Shown piece after piece: positions 7,724 to 17,557 of a DNA stretch of 64,000 nt. The position numbers were made by a program, and so were the translations under genes. The stretch's first letter is position 1. The number at the start of each line of letters is the position of its first letter. Origin of the DNA: Eubacteriales bacterium (lineage in GTDB: Bacteria; Bacillota; Clostridia; Oscillospirales; CAG-382); NCBI GenBank assembly GCA_028705495.1, contig JAQWDK010000007.1:24964-88963 (forward strand). The letters run 5' to 3'. The notes beneath the pieces are model-generated. The model was not told the DNA's origin. It searched no databases and was given only the letters and a program-made list of their open reading frames with translations.

Positions 7724-10336
7724 ATGAAACAATACAAAAAGATTGAAACAACAGAAGAGCTTAATAATGCTTTCGCTGATATAAGACAGTCGCAAAGAGA
7801 ATTTGCGACATATTCTCAAGAAAAAGTGGACAAAATTTTCCTTGCTGCAGCTTCCGCCGCGGATAAGGAGAGACTTCCCCTTGCGAAATTAGCAGTAGAA
7901 GAAACAGGAATGGGCGTTGTAGAAGATAAGGTCATTAAGAACCATTTCGCATCAGAATATATATATAACGCTTATAGAAATGTAAAAACCTGCGGTGTTA
8001 TCGAAGAAGATAAATCCTATGGCATCAAGAAGATTGCGGAACCTGTCGGTGTTATCGCAGCCGTTATACCCACAACAAACCCCACATCTACCGCTATTTT
8101 CAAGACGCTTATCGCTCTCAAGACAAGGAATGCGATAATCATCAGTCCCCATCCGAGAGCGAAGAAAAGCACAATCGCAGCTGCAAAAGTTGTTCTTGAA
8201 GCAGCGGTTACCGCAGGAGCTCCCGAAGGCATAATCAAGTGGATTGACACTCCGAGCCTTGAGCTGACTAATCTCGTTATGAAGGAGTCCGACATCATCC
8301 TTGCAACCGGTGGCCCCGGTATGGTTAAAGCGGCATATTCGAGCGGTAAACCCGCTGTCGGTGTCGGTGCCGGTAACACACCTGCGATAATCGATGAAAC
8401 AGCTGATATTGTCCTTGCCGTCAACTCCATCATCCACTCAAAGACTTTCGACAACGGTATGATATGCGCATCAGAACAATCTGTAATCGTACTTGAAAAA
8501 ATATACCGCAAGGTAAAAAAGGAATTCGCCGACAGAGGTTGCTATTTCCTTAACGAAGAAGAAACGGAAAAAGTCAGAAAGACAATTTTGGTAAACGGCG
8601 CACTTAACGCTAAAATCGTGGGGCAGAAAGCCAACACAATCGCCACACTCGCAGGAATTATCGTTCCCGAGGACACAAAGATTCTCATCGGTGAGGTAGA
8701 AAGTGTTGAACTTTCAGAAGAATTCGCTCACGAAAAGCTGTCCCCCGTTCTCGCCTTGTATAAAGCAGATGATATAAACGACGCATTTGACAAAGCTGAA
8801 AAGCTTGTCGCTGACGGCGGTTACGGTCACACCTCGGCAATTTACCTCAACGAGATTACCGAAAAAGAAAAGGTTGCGCAGTTCGCTTCCCGTATGAAGA
8901 CCTGCCGTATTCTTGTCAACACTCCTTCCTCCCATGGTGGAATCGGCGACCTTTACAACTTTGCTCTCGCACCGTCTTTGACACTCGGTTGCGGTTCATG
9001 GGGCGGAAACTCAGTTTCCGAAAACGTAGGTGTAAAACACCTGCTTAATATAAAAACCGTCGCTGAGAGGAGAGAAAATATGCTTTGGTTCCGTGCTCCC
9101 GAAAAGATTTATCTGAAAAAAGGCTGTCTGCCTGTTGCACTTTCAGAACTGAAAGATGTTATGAATAAGAAGAAAGCTTTTGTCGTAACCGACAGCTTCC
9201 TTTACAGCAGCGGTCATATTAAACCGATAATAGATAAGCTTGACGAGATGGGTATTCGTCACACCTGCTTCTACAATGTTGAACCCGACCCGACACTCGC
9301 TTGCGCCGAAGAAGGTGCAGCACAGATGAGAAGCTTTGAACCCGATGTTATCATAGCAGTAGGCGGCGGCTCAGCAATGGACGCGGCGAAGATCATGTGG
9401 GTAATGTACGAGCATCCCGATGCTGTATTCGCGGACATGGCAATGAGATTCTCCGATATCCGAAAGAGAATATACACCTTCCCGAAGATGGGTCAGAAGG
9501 CTTACTTTGTCGCAATTTCAACCTCAGCAGGTACCGGTTCAGAAGTTACACCTTTTGCGGTTATAACTGACCAGAACACAGGTGTAAAATATCCCCTTGC
9601 AGACTACGAACTGATGCCCAATATGGCGATAATTGATGCTGATTTGCATATGACAGCACCTAAAGGACTTACTGCCTCATCTGGTATAGATGCGCTGACT
9701 CACGCCCTTGAAGCATACGCTTCAATGCTTGCAACCGACTACACCGATGCCCTTGCGCTCCGCAGCCTGAAGATGATATTCGAATATCTGCCCGCTGCTT
9801 ACGAGAACGGTTTGACCGACCCGAGGGCGAGGGAGAAGATGGCTGATGCTGCGACAATTGCGGGTATGGCTTTTGCAAACTCCTTCCTTGGCATTTGCCA
9901 CTCTATGGCACACAAGCTCGGTGCGTTCCACCACCTGCCCCACGGCGTTGCAAATGCGCTGATGATCGAGGAAACAATGCGCTTCAACGCTTCTGAAAAG
10001 CCGGTGAAGATGGGAACATTCTCACAGTACGCTTATCCCCACACAAGAGCAAGATATGCTGAAATTGCTGACTCACTCGGACTCGGTGGCAAGAACGAAG
10101 AAGAAAAACTTGAAAACCTTATCTCTGCTGTAAACGCACTCAAAGAGAAAGTCGGCATCAAAAAGACAATCAAAGATTATGGTGTTGATGAAGCGGATTT
10201 TCTTGCAAGGCTTAATGATATGACAGAGCAAGCATTTGATGACCAGTGTACAGGCGCAAACCCTCGATATCCTCTTATGAGCGAGATTAAACAGATGTAC
10301 CTGAACGCATACAGCGGTGAGCGTAAGGAAATATAA
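7724..10336 (+). CDS. adhE: Bifunctional acetaldehyde-CoA/alcohol dehydrogenase AdhE
   Basis: AdhE converts acetyl-CoA to acetaldehyde and then ethanol, oxidising two NADH; it forms spirosomes in the cytosol. Residues 1 to about 440 are the aldehyde dehydrogenase part, with the nucleophilic Cys in NGMICASEQS. From about 450 on is the Fe-dependent alcohol dehydrogenase (GGGSAMDAAKIMW, SGIDALTHALEAY and the metal-binding HSMAHKLGAFHHLPHG). Length 870 aa is full. AAGGAG lies 7 nt before the ATG. Together with the downstream hydrogenase operon and Rex it forms the NADH disposal system of a fermenter. Confidence 0.97.
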   Translation: MKQYKKIETTEELNNAFADIRQSQREFATYSQEKVDKIFLAAASAADKERLPLAKLAVEETGMGVVEDKVIKNHFASEYIYNAYRNVKTCGVIEEDKSYGIKKIAEPVGVIAAVIPTTNPTSTAIFKTLIALKTRNAIIISPHPRAKKSTIAAAKVVLEAAVTAGAPEGIIKWIDTPSLELTNLVMKESDIILATGGPGMVKAAYSSGKPAVGVGAGNTPAIIDETADIVLAVNSIIHSKTFDNGMICASEQSVIVLEKIYRKVKKEFADRGCYFLNEEETEKVRKTILVNGALNAKIVGQKANTIATLAGIIVPEDTKILIGEVESVELSEEFAHEKLSPVLALYKADDINDAFDKAEKLVADGGYGHTSAIYLNEITEKEKVAQFASRMKTCRILVNTPSSHGGIGDLYNFALAPSLTLGCGSWGGNSVSENVGVKHLLNIKTVAERRENMLWFRAPEKIYLKKGCLPVALSELKDVMNKKKAFVVTDSFLYSSGHIKPIIDKLDEMGIRHTCFYNVEPDPTLACAEEGAAQMRSFEPDVIIAVGGGSAMDAAKIMWVMYEHPDAVFADMAMRFSDIRKRIYTFPKMGQKAYFVAISTSAGTGSEVTPFAVITDQNTGVKYPLADYELMPNMAIIDADLHMTAPKGLTASSGIDALTHALEAYASMLATDYTDALALRSLKMIFEYLPAAYENGLTDPRAREKMADAATIAGMAFANSFLGICHSMAHKLGAFHHLPHGVANALMIEETMRFNASEKPVKMGTFSQYAYPHTRARYAEIADSLGLGGKNEEEKLENLISAVNALKEKVGIKKTIKDYGVDEADFLARLNDMTEQAFDDQCTGANPRYPLMSEIKQMYLNAYSGERKEI

Positions 10337-10372
10337 GCATAACTGCGATATCAAAGATGCATAACTTAAAAA

Positions 10373-10392
10373 ATGTTGTGTTAAACAAACAT
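10373..10392 (+). promoter_or_regulatory. Rex-box-like inverted repeat upstream of the hydrogenase operon
   Basis: An imperfect palindrome with 16 of 20 self-complementary positions is centred on TTAA and contains TTGTG-TTAA-ACAA. It resembles half-sites of the Rex operator (TTGTTAA/TTAACAA) but is more compact than the usual 18-bp site. It lies 48 nt before hydS, and rex is encoded 8 kb downstream. The assignment is tentative. Confidence 0.35.
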
Positions 10393-10440
10393 TTACCAGA
10401 ACTTAATTAATTAAGTGTACAGTAAGATTGGAAAGATGAT

Positions 10441-12117
10441 ATGGAAGAGTACCTGAAGCTGAAAAAGTCGAACTGCAAAAACTGCTACAAATGTATCAGA
10501 AGCTGCTCAGTGAAATCAATCCGCTTTTCCGATAACCAAGCAAATATAATTTCCGATGATTGTGTGCTTTGCGGTCACTGCTTTACAGTATGTCCGCAAA
10601 ACGCAAAGGAAATAAGAAGCGATATCGACCAGGCAAAGACGCTAATCGAAAACTATCCCGTATATGTAAGCCTTGCTCCTTCATTTGTCTCAAGCTTCCG
10701 TGGCATGACACTGGAAGCTATGGACAAAGCACTCCGCGAACTTGGTTTCGCGGAGGCTGAGGAGACGGCGACGGGAGCGGAGAGGGTAGCAAGGGAATAC
10801 GAGAAGTTAGTAGCCGAAGGGCGCAGAGATATTATTATTTCTACCTGCTGTCAGACGGTAAATTTGCTTGTTCAAAAATATTATCCCGAACTTATTCACT
10901 GCTTAGCACCCGTTATTTCTCCGATGCAAGCTCACTGCCGTGACTTAAAAAACCGTAATCCCGGGGCAAAGACTGTGTTTATCGGGCCTTGTATTTCGAA
11001 AAAACAAGAAGTCGAAGTTTGTTCAGGGGATGTCGATCTTGTGCTGACCTTTGAGGAGCTGTCTCTCTGGCTTGAAGGTGAACACAAAATGCCCGATCCA
11101 AATGAAGGTAAAACTAAACCCTTTAAAGCAAGGATGTTCCCGACATCTGGCGGTATCTTGGGGACAATGACTGCAAGGGACCCAAGTTATTCTTACATAG
11201 CCGTTGACGGGATTGAAAGCTGTATCGAAGCGCTCGGGGACATAAAAAGCGGGGAACTGCACAACTGTTTTATCGAGATGTCCGCTTGCCGCGGTAGCTG
11301 TATCAACGGGCCTGCAAAAATCGGAAACAAGAAAACACCGCTTAAAGACTACATAACAGTGGCTCATTTTTCTGGTGAGGAGGAGTTTTACGATTCTTCT
11401 GAAAGACCGGAGTTTGGACTCGAGAAAAGCTTTTGCTCTCTATCTCAGAAAAAAGCAGCCTACACCGATTCCGCAATAACCGAAGTGCTAAGGAAGATAG
11501 GCAAAACAAAGCCCGAACATGAGCTGAACTGCGGTTCATGCGGCTACAATACATGCCGTGAAAAAGCCGCGGCGGTACTTGAAGGAAAAGCGAATCTGAC
11601 GATGTGTCTGCCGTTTCTAAAAGAGAAAGCGGAGAGCTTTTCCGATACGATTATAGGCCATACACCGAATGCGATTCTTGTTGTCAACGAGAACTACGAG
11701 GTTCAGATGGCGAACAAATCCGCTTGTGAGCTGCTGAGAATCAAGCTGTTTGACGAAATTAAGGGAGAACAGGTTGTTCGAGTCCTTGACCCGACACCGT
11801 TTATCGATGCCTGCCGTGATGGGAAAAACACCTATGGTAAAAAGGTGTTTCTCGCGGAGTACCGAAAACATGTTGAAATGACCGTTATATACGATAAAAA
11901 ATACCATATTATAATTTGTCTGATGCGTGATGTGACAGAGGAGACCTTACAAGTGCAAAGCCGCAGAGAGCTCTCGCAAAAGACGATTGAAATAACCGAT
12001 AAAGTTATCGAAAAACAGATGCGGACGGTTCAGGAAATCGCCTCACTATTAGGTGAGACAACTGCTGAAACAAAAGTCGCGCTGACAAAGCTCAAGGAGT
12101 CGCTCAGAGATGGATGA
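10441..12117 (+). CDS. hydS: Sensory group C [FeFe]-hydrogenase with PAS domain (HydS-like)
   Basis: The N-terminus binds two [4Fe-4S] clusters (C12-X2-C-X2-C-X3-C and C41-X2-C-X2-C-X3-C). An H-cluster domain follows, with altered signatures STCCQTV, GPCISKKQE and SACRGSCINGP in place of the catalytic TSCCP, MPCTxKK and MACPGGC; all cluster-binding Cys are kept. Next is a Cys-rich motif (CGSCGYNTC, about 362-370), a PAS domain (about 400-500) and a helical tail. This layout is that of group C sensory hydrogenases, thought to sense H2 rather than produce it. It overlaps the PP2C gene by 8 nt and heads the hydCBA operon. Confidence 0.88.
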   Translation: MEEYLKLKKSNCKNCYKCIRSCSVKSIRFSDNQANIISDDCVLCGHCFTVCPQNAKEIRSDIDQAKTLIENYPVYVSLAPSFVSSFRGMTLEAMDKALRELGFAEAEETATGAERVAREYEKLVAEGRRDIIISTCCQTVNLLVQKYYPELIHCLAPVISPMQAHCRDLKNRNPGAKTVFIGPCISKKQEVEVCSGDVDLVLTFEELSLWLEGEHKMPDPNEGKTKPFKARMFPTSGGILGTMTARDPSYSYIAVDGIESCIEALGDIKSGELHNCFIEMSACRGSCINGPAKIGNKKTPLKDYITVAHFSGEEEFYDSSERPEFGLEKSFCSLSQKKAAYTDSAITEVLRKIGKTKPEHELNCGSCGYNTCREKAAAVLEGKANLTMCLPFLKEKAESFSDTIIGHTPNAILVVNENYEVQMANKSACELLRIKLFDEIKGEQVVRVLDPTPFIDACRDGKNTYGKKVFLAEYRKHVEMTVIYDKKYHIIICLMRDVTEETLQVQSRRELSQKTIEITDKVIEKQMRTVQEIASLLGETTAETKVALTKLKESLRDG

Positions 12118-13285
12118 ATACTGCGTTGATACCGGATACATATCGCTAAACAAATCCGGCGAACTGCTCTGTGGCGACCATATCGAAGAAACCACGGATG
12201 AATTTTCACCGTCTACAATTGTTCTCGCAGACGGTATGGGCAGCGGTGTTAAGGCTTGCATACTCTCAACCCTTACCTCGAAGATACTTTCGACGATGAT
12301 ATCGAATGCGATGCCAACACAAGAGTGCATAGAAACAGTCGCATCAACCCTTCCGATATGTAAAACCCTCGGCGTTGCATATTCGACATTTACCGTCATT
12401 AGAATAACAGAACGACGAACAGCGGAGATAATACAGTACGACAACCCGAAGGTTATTATGATAAGGGAAGGAAAAAGCTGTGACTATCCTGTAATAACCG
12501 AAACGGTTGCCGGGAAACAGATACTAAAATCAAAGATTGAACTCAAGGAAAACGACCTATTTGTCGCAATGAGTGACGGTGCGGTCCATGCAGGTGTCGG
12601 TGGTAAGCTCAATTTCGGCTGGAGCAGGGAGGATATAATCAGTTTCCTCGAAAGCGTCTATGACAGCTCATTTACCGCAAAAACGCTAAGTACGATACTT
12701 GCCGAACAATGCTCTGAGCTTTATGGCGGAGAACCGGGTGACGACACAACCATCTGCAGTATAAAAATCCGAAAGAGAAGACAGGTGAACCTCCTTATCG
12801 GTCCACCGGAAAAACCTTCGGATGTCGACAAGATGATGTCGCTGTTCTTCTCAAAAGAGGGCAAGCGCATTGTCTGCGGAGGTACAACATCCACACTTGC
12901 CGCCGACTACCTGAACAAACCGCTTATATCCGCGCTGCCGCTTTATGTAGATCCGGAAATACCGCCAACGGCTGCAATCGAAGGCGTTGACCTTGTGACT
13001 GAGGGAGTTATTACAATTAGCCGCGTTGTCGAATACGCAAGGGACTATATCTCTGAGAACCGCCGTTATGCGCAGTGGAGCTACGGCAAGGACGGCGCCT
13101 CCCTTGTGGCGAGGATGTTATTTGAAGAAGCGACCGACATCAATTTCTTTGTCGGCAAAGCGATGAACCCAGCGCATCAGAACCCTAAGCTGCCCGAAGG
13201 TTTTAATATAAAAACAAGATTAATCTCAGAGCTATCCGTTTGTCTTGAAAAGATGGGAAAGAAGACTAAGGTGAGTTATTTTTAA
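12110..13285 (+). CDS. PP2C/SpoIIE-type serine phosphatase next to HydS
   Basis: Residues 1-225 form a SpoIIE-like PP2C domain with the metal-binding motifs LADGMGSG (Asp-Gly), SDGA and GDDTT. About 165 further residues (containing VCGGTTSTLAADYL and later NPAHQNPKLPEG) form a domain I cannot name. The 8-nt overlap with hydS suggests tight stoichiometry. PP2C phosphatases commonly accompany group C hydrogenases, so the likely job is to relay the PAS/H-cluster signal to transcription of the hydrogenase or related genes. The substrate is unknown. Confidence 0.82.
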   Translation: MDEYCVDTGYISLNKSGELLCGDHIEETTDEFSPSTIVLADGMGSGVKACILSTLTSKILSTMISNAMPTQECIETVASTLPICKTLGVAYSTFTVIRITERRTAEIIQYDNPKVIMIREGKSCDYPVITETVAGKQILKSKIELKENDLFVAMSDGAVHAGVGGKLNFGWSREDIISFLESVYDSSFTAKTLSTILAEQCSELYGGEPGDDTTICSIKIRKRRQVNLLIGPPEKPSDVDKMMSLFFSKEGKRIVCGGTTSTLAADYLNKPLISALPLYVDPEIPPTAAIEGVDLVTEGVITISRVVEYARDYISENRRYAQWSYGKDGASLVARMLFEEATDINFFVGKAMNPAHQNPKLPEGFNIKTRLISELSVCLEKMGKKTKVSYF

Positions 13286-13348
13286 TGGAAAGTTGAAAGT
13301 ATTAAAATAGGCTATTTGAGTGATAAAAATAAAAAATTGGAGAGTAGT

Positions 13349-13825
13349 ATGAATCAAAGTTTTGACATGAAGAAAGTCGACGAAATTATCGACTCCTACG
13401 GGGCTTCCCAAAGCTCCGTAATTGCTGTTCTGCAGGAGATACAGGAGCATTACCGTTATCTTCCTAAGGAAGTGTTCTCCCGGATTGCCAAAAGACTCGG
13501 CGTGAGCGAAGCGCGCGTTTACAGCGTTGCGACCTTTTATGAAAATTTCTCTCTTGAGCCTAAGGGCAAGTTCATCATCAAAGTGTGCGATGGTACAGCT
13601 TGCCATGTTCGCAAGAGCATCCCGATTCTTGAGCGCCTGCGCTCCGAGCTGAAACTCACCGACAAGAAGAAAACAACCGATGACTTAGGTTTTACCGTCG
13701 AAACAGTTTCATGCCTTGGCGCTTGCGGACTTGCACCTGTTATAACGGTAAACGATAAGGTTTATCCCGCAATGACACCGGATAAGGTGACGGAGTTATT
13801 AGAGCAGTTAAAAGAACAGAAATAA
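13349..13825 (+). CDS. hydC: HydC/NuoE-like [2Fe-2S] subunit of the bifurcating hydrogenase
   Basis: The 158-aa product has the NuoE fold: an N-terminal helical bundle and a thioredoxin-like [2Fe-2S] domain with CDGTAC and, about 35 residues later, CLGAC. In HydABC enzymes it supports electron flow between the flavin of HydB and the clusters. ATG at 13349 has GGAG 6 nt upstream; a TTG 33 nt earlier is less likely. It is followed by hydB after 23 nt. Confidence 0.92.
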   Translation: MNQSFDMKKVDEIIDSYGASQSSVIAVLQEIQEHYRYLPKEVFSRIAKRLGVSEARVYSVATFYENFSLEPKGKFIIKVCDGTACHVRKSIPILERLRSELKLTDKKKTTDDLGFTVETVSCLGACGLAPVITVNDKVYPAMTPDKVTELLEQLKEQK

Positions 13826-13848
13826 TAATCGGGAAGGAACAAAAATCT

Positions 13849-15753
13849 ATGATAAAAACAAGACAGGAACTGCAAAACTTGCGTGACAAGTACATAAAAG
13901 CAGGGGCTGCCCAAAAAAGTAAAATCCTCATCTGTGCCGGAACGGGCTGTGTTTCGGGCGGTTCTCTTGAGATATTCGATAAACTAAGCGAAATTATGGA
14001 AAAACGCGGTGTTCCGTGCTCACTCGAACTTGTGCATGAAGACGAGGGCGACATATCCCTCTGCTGTGACGGTAAGGAACATATAGGGCTAAAAAAGAGC
14101 GGTTGTCACGGTTTTTGCGAGATGGGACCACTTGTGAGAATAGAACCACAGGGTTGGCTCTATGTTAAAGTTGGACTTGATGACTGTGAAGAAATCATCG
14201 ATGAAACAATTATCGCAGGCAGACATATTGCAAGACTTGCATATAAGCAAGGGGATGGCAGCGTTTGCAAAAAGCAGGACGACATACCTTTCTACAAAAA
14301 ACAGACAAGAATGATACTCCAAGACTGCGGACATATCGATGCGACATCAATAAACGAATATTTTGCGATCGGCGGTTATTCAGCTTTTGAAAAAGCACTT
14401 TTTGATATGACACAGGATGAAATCATAAATGAAGTGACCGAAGCTAATCTAAGAGGCAGGGGCGGCGGCGGATTCCCGGCAGGCCGTAAATGGGGGCAGG
14501 TTAAAAGACAGAAAGAAAAGAAGAGATATGTCGTCTGTAACGGTGATGAGGGCGACCCCGGCGCATTCATGGACAGGAGCATAATGGAAGGCGATCCCCA
14601 TAGAATGCTTGAAGGCATGATGATTGCGGCACTCGCTTCCGGTTCGGACGAAGGTTACATATATGTCAGAGCGGAATATCCCCTTGCTGTCAGCCGTCTT
14701 AGAACAGCGATAGCGCAAGCGGAAAAGGTTGGACTCCTCGGCGACAATATCCTCGGCACAGATTTCAGTTTCAACCTTCACATCAGCAGAGGTGCAGGCG
14801 CATTTGTCTGCGGAGAGGGTTCCGCTCTCACAGCTTCAATCGAAGGCAAGCGTGGTATGCCGCGAGTAAAGCCTCCGAGAACCGTAGAAAACGGACTTTT
14901 TGATAAACCGACGGTGCTGAATAATGTCGAAACTTACGCGAATGTACCGCTTATTATCGAAAAAGGCGCATCTTGGTACAAGAGCATAGGTACAGAAGGC
15001 AGTCCCGGCACAAAAGCATTTGCACTCACCGGCAATATTGTCAACACCGGCCTTATCGAAGTTCCTATGGGAACAACGCTCAGAGAGGTTATTTTCGATA
15101 TTGGCGGCGGTATGAGGGGCGGTAGAAAGTTCAAGGGCGTCCAAATCGGCGGCCCGTCGGGCGGATGTCTGACAGAAAAAGACCTCGACCTACCACTTGA
15201 CTTTGACTCGCTCAAAAAAGCGGGTGCAATGATTGGCTCCGGCGGTCTTGTTGTTATGGATGACAGCTCATGCATGGTTGAAGTTGCGAGGTTCTTTATG
15301 AGTTTTACCCAGAACGAATCCTGCGGTAAATGTGTTCCCTGCAGAGAGGGCACAAAGCGTATGCTTGCGATACTTGAGCGCATAACCGAAGGCGAAGGCA
15401 GAGAGGGCGACATCGAACTCCTTGAGGAACTTGCTGACACAATTTCAGCCACAGCACTCTGCGGTCTTGGTAAAACGGCTGCTTTCCCGGTTGTCAGTAC
15501 AATTAAAAACTTTAGAGATGAATATGAGGCTCATGTATGTGATAAACGCTGTCCTGCCGGAGCTTGTCAGAAGCTAAAACAGATTGTGATCGATGCAGCG
15601 CTTTGCAAGGGCTGTTCAAAATGCATGAGAAGCTGTCCTGTAGGCGCTATTAGCGGTAAGGTTAAAGAGCCGTTTGTTATAGATTCGGAAAAATGCATCA
15701 AATGCGGTGCTTGTCTTACAACATGTCCGTTCCATGCGATAACCGAAAGCTGA
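13849..15753 (+). CDS. hydB: HydB/NuoF-like NADH- and FMN-binding subunit of the hydrogenase
   Basis: 634 aa. Residues 1-120 are an extra thioredoxin-like [2Fe-2S] domain (CAGTGC, CHGFC). The NuoF core has the NADH/FMN motif GRGGGGFPAGRKW near residue 203 and the [4Fe-4S] motif ESCGKCVPCREG with a distal Cys in ALCGLG. The C-terminus adds two [4Fe-4S] ferredoxin motifs (CKGCSKCMRSCPVGA, CIKCGACLTTCPFHA). In trimeric hydrogenases this subunit splits electrons between NAD and ferredoxin. AAGGAA precedes the ATG. Confidence 0.95.
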   Translation: MIKTRQELQNLRDKYIKAGAAQKSKILICAGTGCVSGGSLEIFDKLSEIMEKRGVPCSLELVHEDEGDISLCCDGKEHIGLKKSGCHGFCEMGPLVRIEPQGWLYVKVGLDDCEEIIDETIIAGRHIARLAYKQGDGSVCKKQDDIPFYKKQTRMILQDCGHIDATSINEYFAIGGYSAFEKALFDMTQDEIINEVTEANLRGRGGGGFPAGRKWGQVKRQKEKKRYVVCNGDEGDPGAFMDRSIMEGDPHRMLEGMMIAALASGSDEGYIYVRAEYPLAVSRLRTAIAQAEKVGLLGDNILGTDFSFNLHISRGAGAFVCGEGSALTASIEGKRGMPRVKPPRTVENGLFDKPTVLNNVETYANVPLIIEKGASWYKSIGTEGSPGTKAFALTGNIVNTGLIEVPMGTTLREVIFDIGGGMRGGRKFKGVQIGGPSGGCLTEKDLDLPLDFDSLKKAGAMIGSGGLVVMDDSSCMVEVARFFMSFTQNESCGKCVPCREGTKRMLAILERITEGEGREGDIELLEELADTISATALCGLGKTAAFPVVSTIKNFRDEYEAHVCDKRCPAGACQKLKQIVIDAALCKGCSKCMRSCPVGAISGKVKEPFVIDSEKCIKCGACLTTCPFHAITES

Positions 15754-15775
15754 CGAAGAAAGGAAGAAGCCCTTT

Positions 15776-17482
15776 ATGGAAAACAGAAAAAATTATATGA
15801 TTATAGACGGGATTCCCGTTGAAATAGAAGGCGAAAAGAATGTCCTTGAGCTCATACGCAAAGTGAATATCAAGCTACCGACATTTTGCTACCATTCCGA
15901 GCTTTCAATCTATGGAGCTTGCCGTATGTGTATGGTCGAGAACCAGTGGGGCGGACTTGATGCCGCTTGCTCGACGATACCTAAAGCGGGCATGGAGATA
16001 AAGACAAACACAGTCAGACTCCGCAAATACCGTAAAAACATCCTCGAGCTGCTTCTTGCTAACCACTGCCGCGACTGCACGACATGTAACAACAACGGAA
16101 AATGTAAGCTTCAGGATTTAGCTATGAGGTTCGGAATTGACCGCGTTCGCTTCCCAAACACCGCCGAACATCCGAAAATCGACGATTCTTCGGTTTGTAT
16201 CACAAGGGATGCTGCTAAGTGCATACTTTGCGGCGACTGTGTCAGAGTTTGCGACGAGATACAGAATGTAGGCGCGATTGATTTCGCTCATCGTGGCTCA
16301 CAAATGACAATAAGCTGCGCTTTTGACCGTCCGATTGCAGAATCCAATTGTGTCGGCTGCGGACAGTGCGCTGCAGTTTGTCCGACGGGTGCGATTATTG
16401 TCAAGAACGACACACAAAAAGTATGGAACGCTCTCGACGACAAGGACACGAAGGTGACTGTTCAGATAGCCCCGGCTGTTCGTGTAGCGATGGGAAAAGA
16501 GCTGGGTGTGCCGGAGGGTGAAAACTCGATGGGTAAAATCGTCGCCACACTCCGCCGTATGGGATTTGACGAGGTTTACGACACCTCTGTCGGCGCTGAC
16601 CTTACTGTTCTTGAAGAATCAAACGAATTTTTAAAGAAGCTTGAAGAAGGCGCAGATATGCCGCTGTTCACCTCCTGCTGTCCTGCTTGGGTTCAGTATT
16701 GTGAAAAGCACTACCCGGAGATGTTAGGCAATGTTTCGACCTGCCGTTCTCCGATGGAGATGTTCGCTTCAGTCATACACGAACAAAATAAAGCATCTAC
16801 AAGAAAGCATTTTCATGTTGCGGTAATGCCCTGTACAGCTAAGAAATACGAATCCATCAGAGAGGAATTCGTCCTTGACGGTAAGAATCCTGTTGATGCG
16901 GTTATCACAACACAGGAATTTATCCAGATGATAAAGGAATCGGGCATTGTGTTCACAGAAATAGAGCCTGAAGCTGTCGATATGCCCTTCGGCGCATCTT
17001 CCGGCGCAGGAGTCATATTCGGTGTAACGGGCGGTGTTACCGAAGCGGTGCTTCGCAGAGTGTCTACCGACAAGTCCAAAACCTCGCTGTCCTCGATAAT
17101 TTACCAAGGTGTTCGCGGTATGAACGGCGTTAAAGAAACGACGGTTAAGTACGGGAATCGTGAACTCAGAATAGGAATTGTCAGCGGTCTTAAAAACGCA
17201 AGCGATTTGATTGAGAAAATCAAAGGCGGAGAACATTTCGATTTTGTCGAGGTTATGGCATGCCCGGGCGGCTGTATCAGCGGTGCGGGACAGCCGTATG
17301 TAAACTCCGATCTAAAGAAAAACCGCGGTGAGGGGCTTTATGCTTCTGATAAGCTCTGCAGTATCAAGCGCAGTGAAGAAAACCCTCTGATGATCGAGCT
17401 TTACAGCGGACTGCTCAAGGGTAGGGTTCATCATCTGCTACACACGGATTACCGTGTTACAGCTGATGTAAGTAAGAAATAA
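15776..17482 (+). CDS. hydA: Catalytic [FeFe]-hydrogenase subunit HydA
   Basis: 568 aa. A [2Fe-2S] domain (CYHSELSIYGACRMC) is followed by a His-Cys3 cluster motif (HCRDCTTCNNNGKC), two [4Fe-4S] motifs (CILCGDCVRVC, CVGCGQCAAVC) and the H-cluster domain. The H-cluster signatures TSCCPAW, MPCTAKKYE and MACPGGCISGAGQP are fully canonical, in contrast to HydS in the same operon. It evolves H2 with electrons from reduced ferredoxin and NADH. The small-subunit-like C-terminal helix region is present. It is the last gene of the hyd operon; the maturases HydEFG are not in the window. Confidence 0.97.
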   Translation: MENRKNYMIIDGIPVEIEGEKNVLELIRKVNIKLPTFCYHSELSIYGACRMCMVENQWGGLDAACSTIPKAGMEIKTNTVRLRKYRKNILELLLANHCRDCTTCNNNGKCKLQDLAMRFGIDRVRFPNTAEHPKIDDSSVCITRDAAKCILCGDCVRVCDEIQNVGAIDFAHRGSQMTISCAFDRPIAESNCVGCGQCAAVCPTGAIIVKNDTQKVWNALDDKDTKVTVQIAPAVRVAMGKELGVPEGENSMGKIVATLRRMGFDEVYDTSVGADLTVLEESNEFLKKLEEGADMPLFTSCCPAWVQYCEKHYPEMLGNVSTCRSPMEMFASVIHEQNKASTRKHFHVAVMPCTAKKYESIREEFVLDGKNPVDAVITTQEFIQMIKESGIVFTEIEPEAVDMPFGASSGAGVIFGVTGGVTEAVLRRVSTDKSKTSLSSIIYQGVRGMNGVKETTVKYGNRELRIGIVSGLKNASDLIEKIKGGEHFDFVEVMACPGGCISGAGQPYVNSDLKKNRGEGLYASDKLCSIKRSEENPLMIELYSGLLKGRVHHLLHTDYRVTADVSKK

Positions 17483-17493
17483 ATATATTGCAC

Positions 17494-17522
17494 TTGAAAA
17501 TCTTCACATTCCAATCTATAAT
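17494..17522 (+). promoter_or_regulatory. Sigma-A promoter of the [2Fe-2S] protein/aroQ unit
   Basis: TTGAAA (17494-17499), a 17-nt spacer and a perfect TATAAT (17517-17522) lie 36 nt before the next gene. Transcription downstream of hydA is therefore partly independent. Confidence 0.75.
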
Positions 17523-17557
17523 AGACTTAACGAAAAATCCATAGGAGAACGGACTTA

